Of a stretch of DNA of 64,000 bases, positions 52,341 to 61,111 are shown piece by piece. Origin of the DNA: Tenacibaculum discolor (GTDB lineage: Bacteria > Bacteroidota > Bacteroidia > Flavobacteriales > Flavobacteriaceae); the NCBI RefSeq assembly GCF_003664185.1, contig NZ_RCCS01000005.1, positions 1-64,000 on the forward strand, read 5' to 3'. The notes beneath the pieces were generated by a model, which searched no databases, was not told the origin of the DNA, and saw only the letters and a list, made by a program, of their open reading frames with translations. Position numbers and translations under genes: made by a program. Numbering within the stretch: the stretch's first letter is position 1; each line of letters begins with the position of its first letter.

Positions 52341-53963
52341 ATGAAAATAATAAAACAAACAGGTTTACTGCTATTCTTAATAGGGTTAATCATTTTTTCA
52401 GGAGTAATTTTTACAGGCTCTTTTAATTTAAGTCAATCAAAATTAGACTCATTCATTACTGAAAAAGGATATAAAAGTGAAATTATAAAAGATGAACTTA
52501 ACAAAACTATTGTTACCGATGAAAGCTTAAATATTTTTGAGTTTTCTAGCCGAGTTAGAAATGCTTATGAAGCATCTAACAATCATTACAATACTCTAAT
52601 TGCTAAATACGATGCTGAAAAGAACTGGGATAAAAAAGGTGAACAATACCAATATTTAATTTATGGTAAACCTCATACGTTAAGTTATGAATTAGCTAAA
52701 AGATCAGGTAATGGTTTTGTTAAAAACAACTCTGGCTTACTATGGTTACTCACTTTTGGTTTAGGTATTTTAGGGGCGCTGTTATTTATACTTCCTAATT
52801 TTATTTTATTAGGGCATAAAGGAATAAAAAACAACGGTATTTATTTAGAAGCTAGCACAAACCGTGGTTGGATAGCTTGGTTAGTTTTAATTTATCTGGT
52901 AGTATTTTACTTATTACTTTATTTTTTTCCTGACTATGTTGTTAACTGGACTTTTATATTAGATCCTATTAGCAAGTTTTTAAACGGTGGCGAAGCAAGT
53001 CAGTGGTTCGTATATGGTTTTTTATACTGTGTAATTATGCTTACAATGGGAGTAAGAATGTATATAAAATACAGACACAATAAATATCAAGTTATTAGAA
53101 CAACTTCTGTATTATTCTTTCAAATTGTATTTGCCTTCCTTATTCCAGAAATAATGACAAGTTTAAATATGCCAGGGTATGATTTTAAAAATGCCTTTCC
53201 ATTAGATTATGACTTCTTTTTTGAATGGAATTTAGATAGTTTAAGAAACAGCGGAGCTATTGGTTTATTTATTTTAGTTTGGGGTATTGTACTTACACTT
53301 ATCATTGTTCCTGTAATGGTATATTTCTTCGGAAAAAGATGGTATTGTTCTTGGGTTTGCGGTTGTGGTGGTTTAGCAGAAACTTTAGGTGATCCATACC
53401 GTCAACATTCTAACAAAAGTATGAATGCATGGAAATTAGAACGTTGGTTAATACATAGTGTCTTAGTATTTTCGTTGGTAATGACCGTTGTAACGTTATA
53501 CTGTTACTTTACTGGAGCGCAATCTTTCCTTGGAATTAATTCTCAATGGATTAAAGACACGTATAGCTTTTTAATAGGTGCTTGGTTTGCAGGAGTTATT
53601 GGTACTGGATTTTATCCAATTTTTGGAAATCGTGTTTGGTGTCGTTTTGGTTGTCCATTAGCCGCTTATTTAGGAATTGTTCAACGTTTTAAATCTCGTT
53701 TCAGAATTACTACTAACGGTGGACAATGTATTTCTTGCGGAAATTGTTCTACGTATTGTGAGCAAGGTATTGATGTGCGTTCATACGCCCAAAAAGGAGA
53801 AAATATTGTTCGTGCAAGTTGTGTTGGATGCGGAGTTTGTTCAGCAGTATGTCCTCGTGGAGTTTTAAAGCTAGAAAATGGTCCAGAAAAAGGGCGTATT
53901 AATCCAACAGAAATTTTATTAGGTAACGATGTAGATTTAATGAAATTAGTGAATGAAAAATAA
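52341..53963 (+). CDS. Membrane 4Fe-4S ferredoxin-type electron-transfer protein
   Basis: A 540-residue inner-membrane protein with about seven hydrophobic segments. The first is near the N-terminus (TGLLLFLIGLIIFSGVIF), followed by a periplasmic-like domain to about residue 130. A Cys motif YCSWVCGCGGLAETLGDPYR near 334 and WCRFGCP near 434 resemble NapH/CcoG-type proteins. Two 4Fe-4S motifs follow, CISCGNCSTYC near 462 and CVGCGVCSAVCP near 495. It probably carries electrons across or along the membrane from the adjacent flavoprotein; the acceptor is unknown. Confidence 0.87.
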   Translation: MKIIKQTGLLLFLIGLIIFSGVIFTGSFNLSQSKLDSFITEKGYKSEIIKDELNKTIVTDESLNIFEFSSRVRNAYEASNNHYNTLIAKYDAEKNWDKKGEQYQYLIYGKPHTLSYELAKRSGNGFVKNNSGLLWLLTFGLGILGALLFILPNFILLGHKGIKNNGIYLEASTNRGWIAWLVLIYLVVFYLLLYFFPDYVVNWTFILDPISKFLNGGEASQWFVYGFLYCVIMLTMGVRMYIKYRHNKYQVIRTTSVLFFQIVFAFLIPEIMTSLNMPGYDFKNAFPLDYDFFFEWNLDSLRNSGAIGLFILVWGIVLTLIIVPVMVYFFGKRWYCSWVCGCGGLAETLGDPYRQHSNKSMNAWKLERWLIHSVLVFSLVMTVVTLYCYFTGAQSFLGINSQWIKDTYSFLIGAWFAGVIGTGFYPIFGNRVWCRFGCPLAAYLGIVQRFKSRFRITTNGGQCISCGNCSTYCEQGIDVRSYAQKGENIVRASCVGCGVCSAVCPRGVLKLENGPEKGRINPTEILLGNDVDLMKLVNEK

Positions 53964-54429
53964 TGTTTTCATAGTATGCTTTTTTATTACTTTCTCTTTA
54001 GTTGGACAAAAAATATATCATAAATCATTCTATGAAAACGGAACATTAAAGAAAGAAGGTTGGCTTGAAAACAATCAGAAAACCGATTATTGGATCTTCT
54101 ATTATAAAAATGGAAACATAAAAAAAGAAGGTAGATTTAAAAGTAATCTTCCTGTAAAATACTGGTTCTTTTATCGTGAAAACTCCTCTAAAGAAAAGGA
54201 AGGACACTTTGTTAATGGTATTCAAAGCAAATGGTGGATTTTTTATAGTAAAAAAGGTAACACTTATCAAAAGTGTCAAATCAAAAACAATAAAAAAAAC
54301 GGATACTGTTTATTATACAAAAAACACAAATTAACAAAAGCTGTAAAGTTTAAAGAAGGAGTAAAGTTAAAAGAATGGAATAATTTGTCTTCTTTTGCAG
54401 AAGAAAACAATCTCAACGACTTAAAATAA
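53953..54429 (+). CDS. Exported MORN-variant (YwqK-type) repeat protein
   Basis: A 158-residue protein with an N-terminal signal (VFIVCFFITFSLVGQ) and at least four tandem 21-24-residue repeats of the form YENGTLKKEGWLENNQKTDYW, each with a G and an aromatic W/Y-rich turn. These are MORN-variant repeats. The YwqK antitoxin name is applied to this family by similarity only, and no toxin gene is adjacent. The gene overlaps the Fe-S gene by 11 bp and precedes a GT2 gene by 3 bp. It may act as a scaffold for the operon's products (inference). Confidence 0.82.
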   Translation: MKNNVFIVCFFITFSLVGQKIYHKSFYENGTLKKEGWLENNQKTDYWIFYYKNGNIKKEGRFKSNLPVKYWFFYRENSSKEKEGHFVNGIQSKWWIFYSKKGNTYQKCQIKNNKKNGYCLLYKKHKLTKAVKFKEGVKLKEWNNLSSFAEENNLNDLK

Positions 54430-54432
54430 TAA

Positions 54433-55140
54433 ATGAATCCACTTATAAAAGTTATCATCCCCGCGTATAACGAACAAGATTCAATTGTACATGTAATTAA
54501 TGATATTCCCTCTTTGGTAAACGAGGTAATTGTTATTAGTAACAATTCAACAGATAACACTGAAATTAATGCTAAAAATGCAGGAGCTACTGTACTCACC
54601 GAAGATAGAAAAGGCTACGGTTACGCTTGCTTGAAAGGAATGGAATACATAGCTTCATCTTCTATAAAAAACCCAAACAACAAACCTGATATTATTGTTT
54701 TTTTAGATGGTGATTATTCTGATTACCCTGAACAACTTACCGAACTTATAGCTCCAATAATAAATGATGATATTGATTTTGTAATTGGTGCTCGTGTACA
54801 ACGACTACGAGAAAAGGGTTCTATGACTCCTCAACAAGTTTTTGGTAATTGGCTAGCAACCTTTTTAATGAAATTATTTTTTGGTGCAACTTTTACAGAT
54901 TTAGGTCCTTTTAGAGCTATTAAGTATAATAAATTACTTGCTTTAAACATGGAAGATAAAACGTATGGTTGGACAGTAGAGATGCAGTTAAAGGCTTTAA
55001 AACAAAAATTATCTTATGCAGAAATTCCAATGAAATATAGAAATAGAATTGGCGTTTCAAAGGTTTCAGGAACTGTAAAAGGTAGTATATTAGCCGGCAT
55101 AAAAATTTTAGGTTGGATCTTTAAATATAGCTTTAAATAA
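54433..55140 (+). CDS. Glycosyltransferase family 2, polyprenol-phosphate sugar synthase-like
   Basis: A 235-residue GT-A enzyme. VIIPAYNEQDSI starts the fold. The acidic motif FLDGDYSDYP near 92 provides the DXD-type metal site. TDLGPFRAIKYNKLLAL near 155 and YGWTVEMQLKALKQKL near 178 are typical of the dolichyl-phosphate sugar synthase branch. It has no TM domain. It would make a lipid-linked sugar used by the downstream membrane transferases. Its last base overlaps the start of the next gene (TAATG junction). Confidence 0.87.
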   Translation: MNPLIKVIIPAYNEQDSIVHVINDIPSLVNEVIVISNNSTDNTEINAKNAGATVLTEDRKGYGYACLKGMEYIASSSIKNPNNKPDIIVFLDGDYSDYPEQLTELIAPIINDDIDFVIGARVQRLREKGSMTPQQVFGNWLATFLMKLFFGATFTDLGPFRAIKYNKLLALNMEDKTYGWTVEMQLKALKQKLSYAEIPMKYRNRIGVSKVSGTVKGSILAGIKILGWIFKYSFK

Positions 55141-56630
55141 TGGTCTTAGAATACATAATAATTACAGTATACACTATATCATTAGTACTTATACTGCTAT
55201 ACGCTATAGCACAGTTAAATCTGCTTATCAATTATTTAAAAGCTCAGAAAAGAAAGGAAAACATACCTACATTAGATTTATCTGATATTAACAAAGTTCC
55301 GTATGTAACAATACAGTTACCTGTTTATAATGAACTTTATGTAATGGAGCGTTTATTAAGCAATATTGCCAAGTTAGATTATCCACACGAAAGGTTAGAA
55401 ATTCAAGTATTAGATGACTCTACCGATGAATCTGTTGAGAGTACAGCTGTACAAATTAAAGAGCTTCAAAAAACAGGTTTAGACATTCAACATATTCGAC
55501 GTGAAAATCGTCAAGGATTCAAAGCTGGTGCTCTAAAAGAAGGACTTAAAACAGCTAAAGGTGAGTTCATTGCTATTTTTGATGCTGACTTTTTACCTAA
55601 AGAAAATTGGTTACTGGAAACCGTTCCATATTTTAAAGATCCTGAAATAGGGGTAGTACAAACTCGTTGGGGACACATTAATAGAAACTATTCAACCTTA
55701 ACAAAAATTCAAGCCTTTGCTTTAGATGCACATTTTACACTGGAGCAAGTAGGTAGAAATAGTCAAGGACATTTTATCAATTTTAATGGTACTGCGGGTA
55801 TTTGGCGTAAAGAATGTATTTACGACGCTGGAAATTGGGAAGGTGATACATTAACTGAAGATTTAGATTTAAGCTATCGAGCTCAATTAAAAAACTGGAA
55901 GTTTAAATACTTAGAGAATGTAGTTACTCCTGCTGAATTACCTGTAGTTATTAGTGCTGCTCGTTCTCAACAGTTTAGATGGAATAAAGGTGGGGCAGAG
56001 AATTTTCAGAAAATGTTAAAAAGGATTATTACAAGTTCTAATATTCCTTTTAAAACAAAACTTCATGGAACGCTGCACTTACTAAATAGCTCTATGTTTA
56101 CTTGCATATTTTTAGTTGCTGTTTTAAGTATACCTATGCTATATATTAAAAATGAATATGCTCATTTAAAAATTTACTTTTTAGTAATGAGTTTTTTCAT
56201 TGTAAGTACCTTTATTTTCTTTATCTGTTACTGGTTTATGTATAAAAGAACTTATGGTGGAGGCTTTTGGAATTTTATCAAATATATTGGTGCCTTTTTT
56301 GCTTTTTTCTCTATTGCTATGGGCTTTTCTTTACACAATACTATTGCTGTATTGGAAGGTCATTTAGGTAAAAAAAGTGAATTTGTAAGAACACCTAAAT
56401 TCAATATTAAGTCTTTAAAAGATAGTTGGAAAAACAATAAATACATTCGTAAAAGGCCTTCTTTACATGTGGTTATAGAAGGTTTGTTAGCTTTATACTT
56501 TGCTTTTGGTATGTATAGTGCTTTTACAGTTGGTGATCAAGGTGGAGATTTTGGTTTGTTCCCTTTTCACCTAATGTTATTTGTTGGCTTTGGATACGTC
56601 TTTTTTAAATCCATTTTCTCAAAAGCTTAG
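55140..56630 (+). CDS. Processive-type GT2 membrane glycosyltransferase (cellulose synthase-like)
   Basis: A 496-residue membrane transferase. One TM segment (VLEYIIITVYTISLVLILLYAI) is followed by the GT-A domain with VTIQLPVYNE, VLDDSTDES, IFDADFLPK (DXD) and TEDLDLSYRA, then the QxxRW motif as QQFRWNKGG near residue 280. Three to four C-terminal TM segments follow. This set is shared by beta-glucan, ceramide and polysaccharide synthases. The product is unknown. It is coupled by a 1-bp overlap to the GT2 gene upstream and abuts the next gene without a gap. Confidence 0.88.
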   Translation: MVLEYIIITVYTISLVLILLYAIAQLNLLINYLKAQKRKENIPTLDLSDINKVPYVTIQLPVYNELYVMERLLSNIAKLDYPHERLEIQVLDDSTDESVESTAVQIKELQKTGLDIQHIRRENRQGFKAGALKEGLKTAKGEFIAIFDADFLPKENWLLETVPYFKDPEIGVVQTRWGHINRNYSTLTKIQAFALDAHFTLEQVGRNSQGHFINFNGTAGIWRKECIYDAGNWEGDTLTEDLDLSYRAQLKNWKFKYLENVVTPAELPVVISAARSQQFRWNKGGAENFQKMLKRIITSSNIPFKTKLHGTLHLLNSSMFTCIFLVAVLSIPMLYIKNEYAHLKIYFLVMSFFIVSTFIFFICYWFMYKRTYGGGFWNFIKYIGAFFAFFSIAMGFSLHNTIAVLEGHLGKKSEFVRTPKFNIKSLKDSWKNNKYIRKRPSLHVVIEGLLALYFAFGMYSAFTVGDQGGDFGLFPFHLMLFVGFGYVFFKSIFSKA

Positions 56631-57983
56631 ATGTCTTTTTTTAAAAAATATAGCTCAATTATGCTAACATTTGTTAGTGTAGTGCTGTATTTTTTATTTG
56701 CTTATACAATTGAACGTACTGAGTTTAATAAGTTACTTTTTCTATGGGTTACCTTATTTACTTGTTATTTTGGTCTTTTACAAAATAAGCAGTTATCCTT
56801 TGTACATTTAGCTAGTATTGCTGTTTTATTTCGATTGGTTTTCTTTTCTGCTATTCCTAATTTATCACAAGATTTCTATCGATTTATCTGGGATGGTCGT
56901 ATGATTTTAGGAGGATTAAATCCTTATTTATCCTTGCCTCAAACATTTATTGAGCAAAACAACTATCCCATAAACCAAGCTAACGAGTTATATAAAGGAA
57001 TGGGGGCTTTGAATGGTAGTCATTATACCAACTATCCTCCAATTAATCAACTTTGTTTTTTAATAGCTGCTCTTTTGGCTAAAAATAGCATTATCGGGAG
57101 TGTTATCATAATGAGAGTGTTAATTATTTTAGCTGATATAGGTATTTTATACTTCGGAAAAAAGCTTTTAGAAAGGCTACAGTTACCTGTTAAAAACATT
57201 TTTCTATACATTTTAAATCCTTTTGTGATAATTGAACTTACTGGAAACTTGCATTTTGAACCTGTAATGTTATTTTTTTTGGTTTGGAGCATTTATAAGT
57301 TACAGCAACAAAAATGGTTTTCAGCAGCTATATTACTAGCTTGTTCAGTTTCAGTTAAATTAATTCCTTTACTCTTTTTACCCTTATTTTTTCAATGGTT
57401 TGTAAAGAATGATTTTTCATTTCTTAGGGGTTTCAAAAAATTAGTATCCTTCTATGTTACTGTAATTTTTACAGTCATTTTACTTTTTCTTCCATTTTAT
57501 TCCTCTGAATTAGTTTCAAACTACATGAACTCTGTTGGATTATGGTTCAGAAATTTTGAATTTAATGCTAGTTTTTACTACTTAGCCAGAGAAATTGGTT
57601 ATTTATTTAGAGGCTATAATGAAATAGCTATTATTGGTAAGATTATACCTATTGTTACTATTTTCTTTTTATTGATTCTTACTTTTTTCAAAAAAAACAG
57701 GTCTATAAAACAGTTAATCGTAAGTATGTTATTTACTTTATCATTCTATTATTTTTTAACAACAACAATGCACCCTTGGTATATAGCAACTCTTTTAATT
57801 TTATCAGTGTTTACCCAATATCGCTATACTGTTTTATGGAGTTTAGTAATTATATTGAGTTATCAAGCATATGCTAACTCTCCATGGAAAGAAAATCTTT
57901 GGTTAATTACTTTGGAGTATCTAATTCTGTATACTTACCTTATTTGGGAAGTTTTTATAAAAAGAAAACCCACTCAAAATTGA
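56631..57983 (+). CDS. Polytopic polyprenol-phosphate-dependent mannosyltransferase-like protein (GT-C)
   Basis: A 450-residue protein with about ten to eleven hydrophobic segments. The loop FYRFIWDGRMILGGLNPY near residue 85 carries an acidic residue in the position of GT-C catalytic loops and matches the DxxRY/IWDGR pattern of GT87/mannosyltransferases. It probably uses a lipid-linked sugar from the upstream GT2. It is last in the six-gene operon. Its final codons overlap a hairpin (57969-57988) that acts as a terminator for the opposite-strand gene. Confidence 0.78.
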   Translation: MSFFKKYSSIMLTFVSVVLYFLFAYTIERTEFNKLLFLWVTLFTCYFGLLQNKQLSFVHLASIAVLFRLVFFSAIPNLSQDFYRFIWDGRMILGGLNPYLSLPQTFIEQNNYPINQANELYKGMGALNGSHYTNYPPINQLCFLIAALLAKNSIIGSVIIMRVLIILADIGILYFGKKLLERLQLPVKNIFLYILNPFVIIELTGNLHFEPVMLFFLVWSIYKLQQQKWFSAAILLACSVSVKLIPLLFLPLFFQWFVKNDFSFLRGFKKLVSFYVTVIFTVILLFLPFYSSELVSNYMNSVGLWFRNFEFNASFYYLAREIGYLFRGYNEIAIIGKIIPIVTIFFLLILTFFKKNRSIKQLIVSMLFTLSFYYFLTTTMHPWYIATLLILSVFTQYRYTVLWSLVIILSYQAYANSPWKENLWLITLEYLILYTYLIWEVFIKRKPTQN

Positions 57984-57988
57984 GTGGG
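57969..57988 (-). terminator. Terminator of the acyltransferase gene, inside the 3' end of the GT-C gene
   Basis: The minus-strand hairpin CCCACTCAATTTTGAGTGGG is followed by TTTTCTTTTT. It overlaps the last five codons of the convergent GT-C gene. A separate 18-nt perfect palindrome, AGTGGTTTTAAAACCACT, lies at 58016-58033. Confidence 0.7.
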
Positions 57989-58097
57989 AAAAATTGCTAT
58001 GAAAAAGAAAAAGAAAGTGGTTTTAAAACCACTGTTCAAATATAAATAAGATTTTTTCTTTTCACAAATATTTTTTTTACTTTTTTTAAACTTTAAC

Positions 58098-58679
58098 TTA
58101 AAGTTTTCTTAACTTATTGTTTTTCAAGGTATATTTCTCTCCACTTTCTGGGCAAATAGCAAAACCATCTTTATCAAAAGTTAAACGATGTCCGTATTCG
58201 CTAATCCATCCTATTTGTTTTGATGGATTTCCTACAACCAAAGCGTAAGGTTGCACTTCTTTAGTTACCACTGCTCCTGCCCCTATAAAAGCATACTCTC
58301 CAATATTATTACCGCACACAATTGTTGCATTTGCTCCTATACTCGCGCCTTTTTTAACAATTGTTTCTAAATACTGATCTTGTCTTTTTATTGCACTACG
58401 TGGATTAATTACATTTGTAAAAACCATAGAGGGTCCTAAAAAAACATCGTCTTCGCATGTTACTCCTGTATATATAGAAACATTATTTTGAACCTTAACA
58501 TTATTTCCTAAAACAACTTTTGGTGACACCACAACATTTTGTCCAATATTACAGTTGTTCCCAATAATGCAATTAGGCATAATATGACTAAAGTGCCATA
58601 TTTTGGTACCATCTCCAATTTTACAACCGTCATCAATAACTGCTGTTTCGTGTGCAAAAAATGTTTTGTTTGTATTCAT
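58098..58679 (-). CDS. Left-handed beta-helix N-acetyltransferase (WbpD/WlbB-like)
   Basis: A 193-residue hexapeptide-repeat transferase: repeated isoleucine-turn triplets such as [39 protein letters not shown] and [11 protein letters not shown]. The conserved GHRL.FD and CPESG segments at the end match UDP-sugar 3-amino N-acetyltransferases of surface-glycan synthesis. It probably acetylates a UDP-amino-sugar. The ATG at 58679 is favoured: a -7 box TATTTTTG (58693-58686) covers the TTG at 58688, and transcription would start almost at the ATG, so the message may be leaderless. Confidence 0.86.
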   Translation of the reverse strand: MNTNKTFFAHETAVIDDGCKIGDGTKIWHFSHIMPNCIIGNNCNIGQNVVVSPKVVLGNNVKVQNNVSIYTGVTCEDDVFLGPSMVFTNVINPRSAIKRQDQYLETIVKKGASIGANATIVCGNNIGEYAFIGAGAVVTKEVQPYALVVGNPSKQIGWISEYGHRLTFDKDGFAICPESGEKYTLKNNKLRKL

Positions 58680-58694
58680 ATATAACAAAAATAA

Positions 58695-58722
58695 AAAAAC
58701 TCAACCAGTTGGCTGAGTTTTT
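58695..58722. terminator. Terminator between the tonB2 gene and the acyltransferase gene
   Basis: AAAAACTCA-CCA and TGG-TGAGTTTTT form a hairpin overlapping the upstream edge of the acyltransferase promoter; it ends the minus-strand TonB gene. Confidence 0.8.
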
Positions 58723-58727
58723 ACTTT

Positions 58728-59471
58728 TTATTCCACTCTAAAAGTAATAGGCAGCATATATTTTACTTTTACTTCTTTATTATTCTGTTTACCTGGAGTA
58801 AATTTTGGAATTTTATTTACCACTCTATCCGTTTCCTTTTCTAATTTAGCATGCGGTGCTCTAATTTGAATATCCGTAACATTACCTAATTTATCAATGA
58901 CAAACTGTGTTAATATTTTATATTTTCCAGAACTTAATCCTACATCTTGAGCCAATTCAGAGTTGAAATTACGTTGTATATGTTGTTGTATTTTTCTTTC
59001 AAAACATTTTATATTTTCTTCTTCTGAAAGTCCTTCACAACCTTTAAAAACTGGAGTATTTTGCACATTGTTTATTGAAACTGGATCGTCAATATCTTTT
59101 ATAATTTCAGTTTCTTTTAACTCTGGAATTTGATTTAAATCAATAGGTGCTTCATCTGCAGGTAAATCTATTACAGTATTGGTTTCTGTATTATTATCTA
59201 CTACTTCTGGTTTAAATACTTCTTTAATTACACGCTCTTGCTTTGGCTTTTCAATTTCTTTTACTTTTCTTTTTATAATAACAGGTTTATCAAAAGTGTA
59301 AACTTTCTCATAAACTTGTGCATTGGTAGGTTTAACTATTGCTACATCTTTAGCTGTTTCGTGTTCTAAAACAAGAAAAACTACAAATAAAGTTAGCACC
59401 AAGCCTAACTGTGTAAAAATAGTTGAGAATTTTTCTAATTGCTTCTTAGCATGTTTCTTAGGTGTTTTCAT
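58728..59471 (-). CDS. Energy transducer TonB (second copy)
   Basis: A 247-residue protein with one TM segment near the N-terminus (IFTQLGLVLTLFVVFLVLEH), an acidic/Pro-poor linker (VVDNNTETNTVIDLPADEAPI), and a C-terminal TonB fold (about 155-247) with GKYKILTQFVIDKLGNVTDI and PKFTPGKQNNKEVKVKYMLP. It would link proton motive force to outer-membrane receptors. It is a tandem paralogue of the 240-residue TonB upstream, differing strongly in the linker. A Cys pair, KGCEGLSEEENIKC, precedes the TonB domain. Confidence 0.9.
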   Translation of the reverse strand: MKTPKKHAKKQLEKFSTIFTQLGLVLTLFVVFLVLEHETAKDVAIVKPTNAQVYEKVYTFDKPVIIKRKVKEIEKPKQERVIKEVFKPEVVDNNTETNTVIDLPADEAPIDLNQIPELKETEIIKDIDDPVSINNVQNTPVFKGCEGLSEEENIKCFERKIQQHIQRNFNSELAQDVGLSSGKYKILTQFVIDKLGNVTDIQIRAPHAKLEKETDRVVNKIPKFTPGKQNNKEVKVKYMLPITFRVE

Positions 59472-59522
59472 AGTACTATATTTTTATGTTAATACTTTGT
59501 TAAAAACAAGAAACGTGCCAAT

Positions 59523-59555
59523 AAAAAAGGCAATCCATTTTGGATTGCCTTTTTT
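59523..59555 (-). terminator. Terminator between the two tonB genes
   Basis: AAAAAAGGCAATCCA and TGGATTGCCTTTTTT form a strong hairpin after the first tonB gene. Confidence 0.88.
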
Positions 59556-59575
59556 ATCTTTTATTTAAGCTATTA

Positions 59576-60298
59576 CTACTCTACATTAAATGTAATTGGT
59601 AAAGTATAACCTACTCTTACTGGTCTACCTCTTTGTCTACCAGGTTTCATTTTAGGTATCTTTCTAGCAACTCTTTCTGCTTCCTTCTTTAATCTTGGAT
59701 GCGGTGCTCTAGCTACTACATTTGTAATAGATCCATCTTTGTCAATTTTAAACTGAACATAGATTCTTTTCTTCCCTGGAGATAAACCTAACTCATTAGC
59801 AAGTTCTGCATTAAAGTTACGTTGAATATGCTTTTGTAACTTTTTATTTAAACATTCTTTCTTTTGAGCCTTAGTTCCGCTACACCCTGGAAATACAGGA
59901 ACTTCTTCAATAATAGCGAATGGTACATCTTCTACTACCTCTTCTACCTCTTCTACTTCTTGAATATCTTCTACCTCTACAGCTTCAGATTCATCAGTTT
60001 CAGTAGATTCAATTACTGTTTCTTCTATTTCTTCCTCGTCTTCTACTACTTCAATTTTTTCAGGAGCTGGTGGTGGAGGCGTATTTGGTTTAGGCTTTGG
60101 TGGCTCAATTTGAAGTTCAATAGTTTCCTCTTCAATATCAGAAGCCATGTTAGCCATACCTAACTCTCCATATTCTTTATCATATGTCTTATTTTCAATA
60201 GCAACATACGTTACAAATAAAGCTAAAACCAAACCTATTTGCATAAATAGTTTACTATAGTTTTCTAAGTTTGATTTTGGATTTTTCTTGATTTCCAT
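59576..60298 (-). CDS. Energy transducer TonB (first copy)
   Basis: A 240-residue protein. One TM segment (LFMQIGLVLALFVTYVAIEN) precedes a Pro-rich segment (PPKPKPNTPPPPAPEKIEVV, residues about 67-85) and then a very acidic repeat of Glu/Val (EDIQEVEEVEEVVEDVPF). The C-terminal TonB domain (about 145-240) has GKKRIYVQFKIDKDGSI and PKMKPGRQRGRPVRVGYTLP. It carries the Cys pair FPGCSGTKAQKKEC also found in the second copy. It lies downstream of gcvH-vanZ in the sprA neighbourhood. Confidence 0.92.
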   Translation of the reverse strand: MEIKKNPKSNLENYSKLFMQIGLVLALFVTYVAIENKTYDKEYGELGMANMASDIEEETIELQIEPPKPKPNTPPPPAPEKIEVVEDEEEIEETVIESTETDESEAVEVEDIQEVEEVEEVVEDVPFAIIEEVPVFPGCSGTKAQKKECLNKKLQKHIQRNFNAELANELGLSPGKKRIYVQFKIDKDGSITNVVARAPHPRLKKEAERVARKIPKMKPGRQRGRPVRVGYTLPITFNVE

Positions 60299-60361
60299 CC
60301 TAAATGTTTTTAATAGTTCGCTAATTTAATTAATTTATTTCAACTTTTACAAGCTTAATCT

Positions 60362-60739
60362 TTAAATAGCTTTATTTTTCTTAAAAAAAGAGTTGTAAAC
60401 TATGAAAGCTATTAAAATACCCGTCGTATTTGCCATTATATCTAAAATCTCTCCTGATCTATATGACGTGGTTGTAACTTGTAGAACCTCAATAATTATG
60501 CCGTAAAAAAAACAACAAAAAACGATAATATATTTATTAATTTTTGTTGTTTTTAAAGCTAGCAACCATACTAAACTTAACACGAAATAAGCAAAAGCAT
60601 GTTCTAACTTATCTATATGATTAACTTGTATAGGAGCTTTTTCTAGTTTTATTAAACTAATAATAGCAATACTTAAAGTTATTAGTATTGCTATTATGAT
60701 TAGTTTATCCTTTAATAAGTTCTTGGTATGCTTCAGCAC
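60362..60739 (-). CDS. VanZ-like membrane protein
   Basis: A 125-residue protein with four hydrophobic segments ([66 protein letters not shown]). The VanZ signature residues are visible: [13 protein letters not shown] and IEVLQ near 82-86. VanZ members have been tied to teicoplanin resistance, but the general role is unknown. The start overlaps the 3' end of gcvH by 35 bp. Confidence 0.85.
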   Translation of the reverse strand: MLKHTKNLLKDKLIIIAILITLSIAIISLIKLEKAPIQVNHIDKLEHAFAYFVLSLVWLLALKTTKINKYIIVFCCFFYGIIIEVLQVTTTSYRSGEILDIMANTTGILIAFIVYNSFFKKNKAI

Positions 60740-61085
60740 TCAATAAATCTGCTACTTGTGAATCGTCAGATAATTTTACCTTTATCATCCACCCATTTCC
60801 ATAAGGATCTGAATTTACTAATTCTGGTTCATCTTCTAACGCTTCGTTAAACTCTACTACTTCTCCTGATAAAGGCATGAAAAGGTCTGAAACTGTTTTT
60901 ACTGCTTCTACAGAACCGAAAACTTCTTCGGCATCTAATTCCTCATCTAATGTATCTACGTCAACGTATACGATATCTCCTAACTCTCCTTGTGCAAAAT
61001 CAGTAATACCAATAGTTGCTACACCATTTTCTACTTTAACCCACTCGTGGTCTTTGGTGTACTTTAATTCTGATGGAATGTTCAT
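60705..61085 (-). CDS. gcvH: Glycine cleavage system H protein
   Basis: A 126-residue lipoyl carrier. The lipoylation Lys is K63 in [13 protein letters not shown], flanked by EEVFGS. The N-terminal KYTKDHEWV and C-terminal [14 protein letters not shown] are typical. It shuttles the aminomethyl group from GcvP to GcvT. It sits between sprA and vanZ, far from other gcv genes, a placement seen in other Flavobacteriia. Confidence 0.97.
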   Translation of the reverse strand: MNIPSELKYTKDHEWVKVENGVATIGITDFAQGELGDIVYVDVDTLDEELDAEEVFGSVEAVKTVSDLFMPLSGEVVEFNEALEDEPELVNSDPYGNGWMIKVKLSDDSQVADLLSAEAYQELIKG

Positions 61086-61111
61086 TGTAATGATTTTTTA
61101 TTGTGTTTGTT

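Noticed and set aside
53953..54429. Toxin-antitoxin system (YwqK antitoxin name)
   Set aside because: The protein is exported, made of MORN-variant repeats, and lies in a glycosyltransferase operon without a toxin gene.
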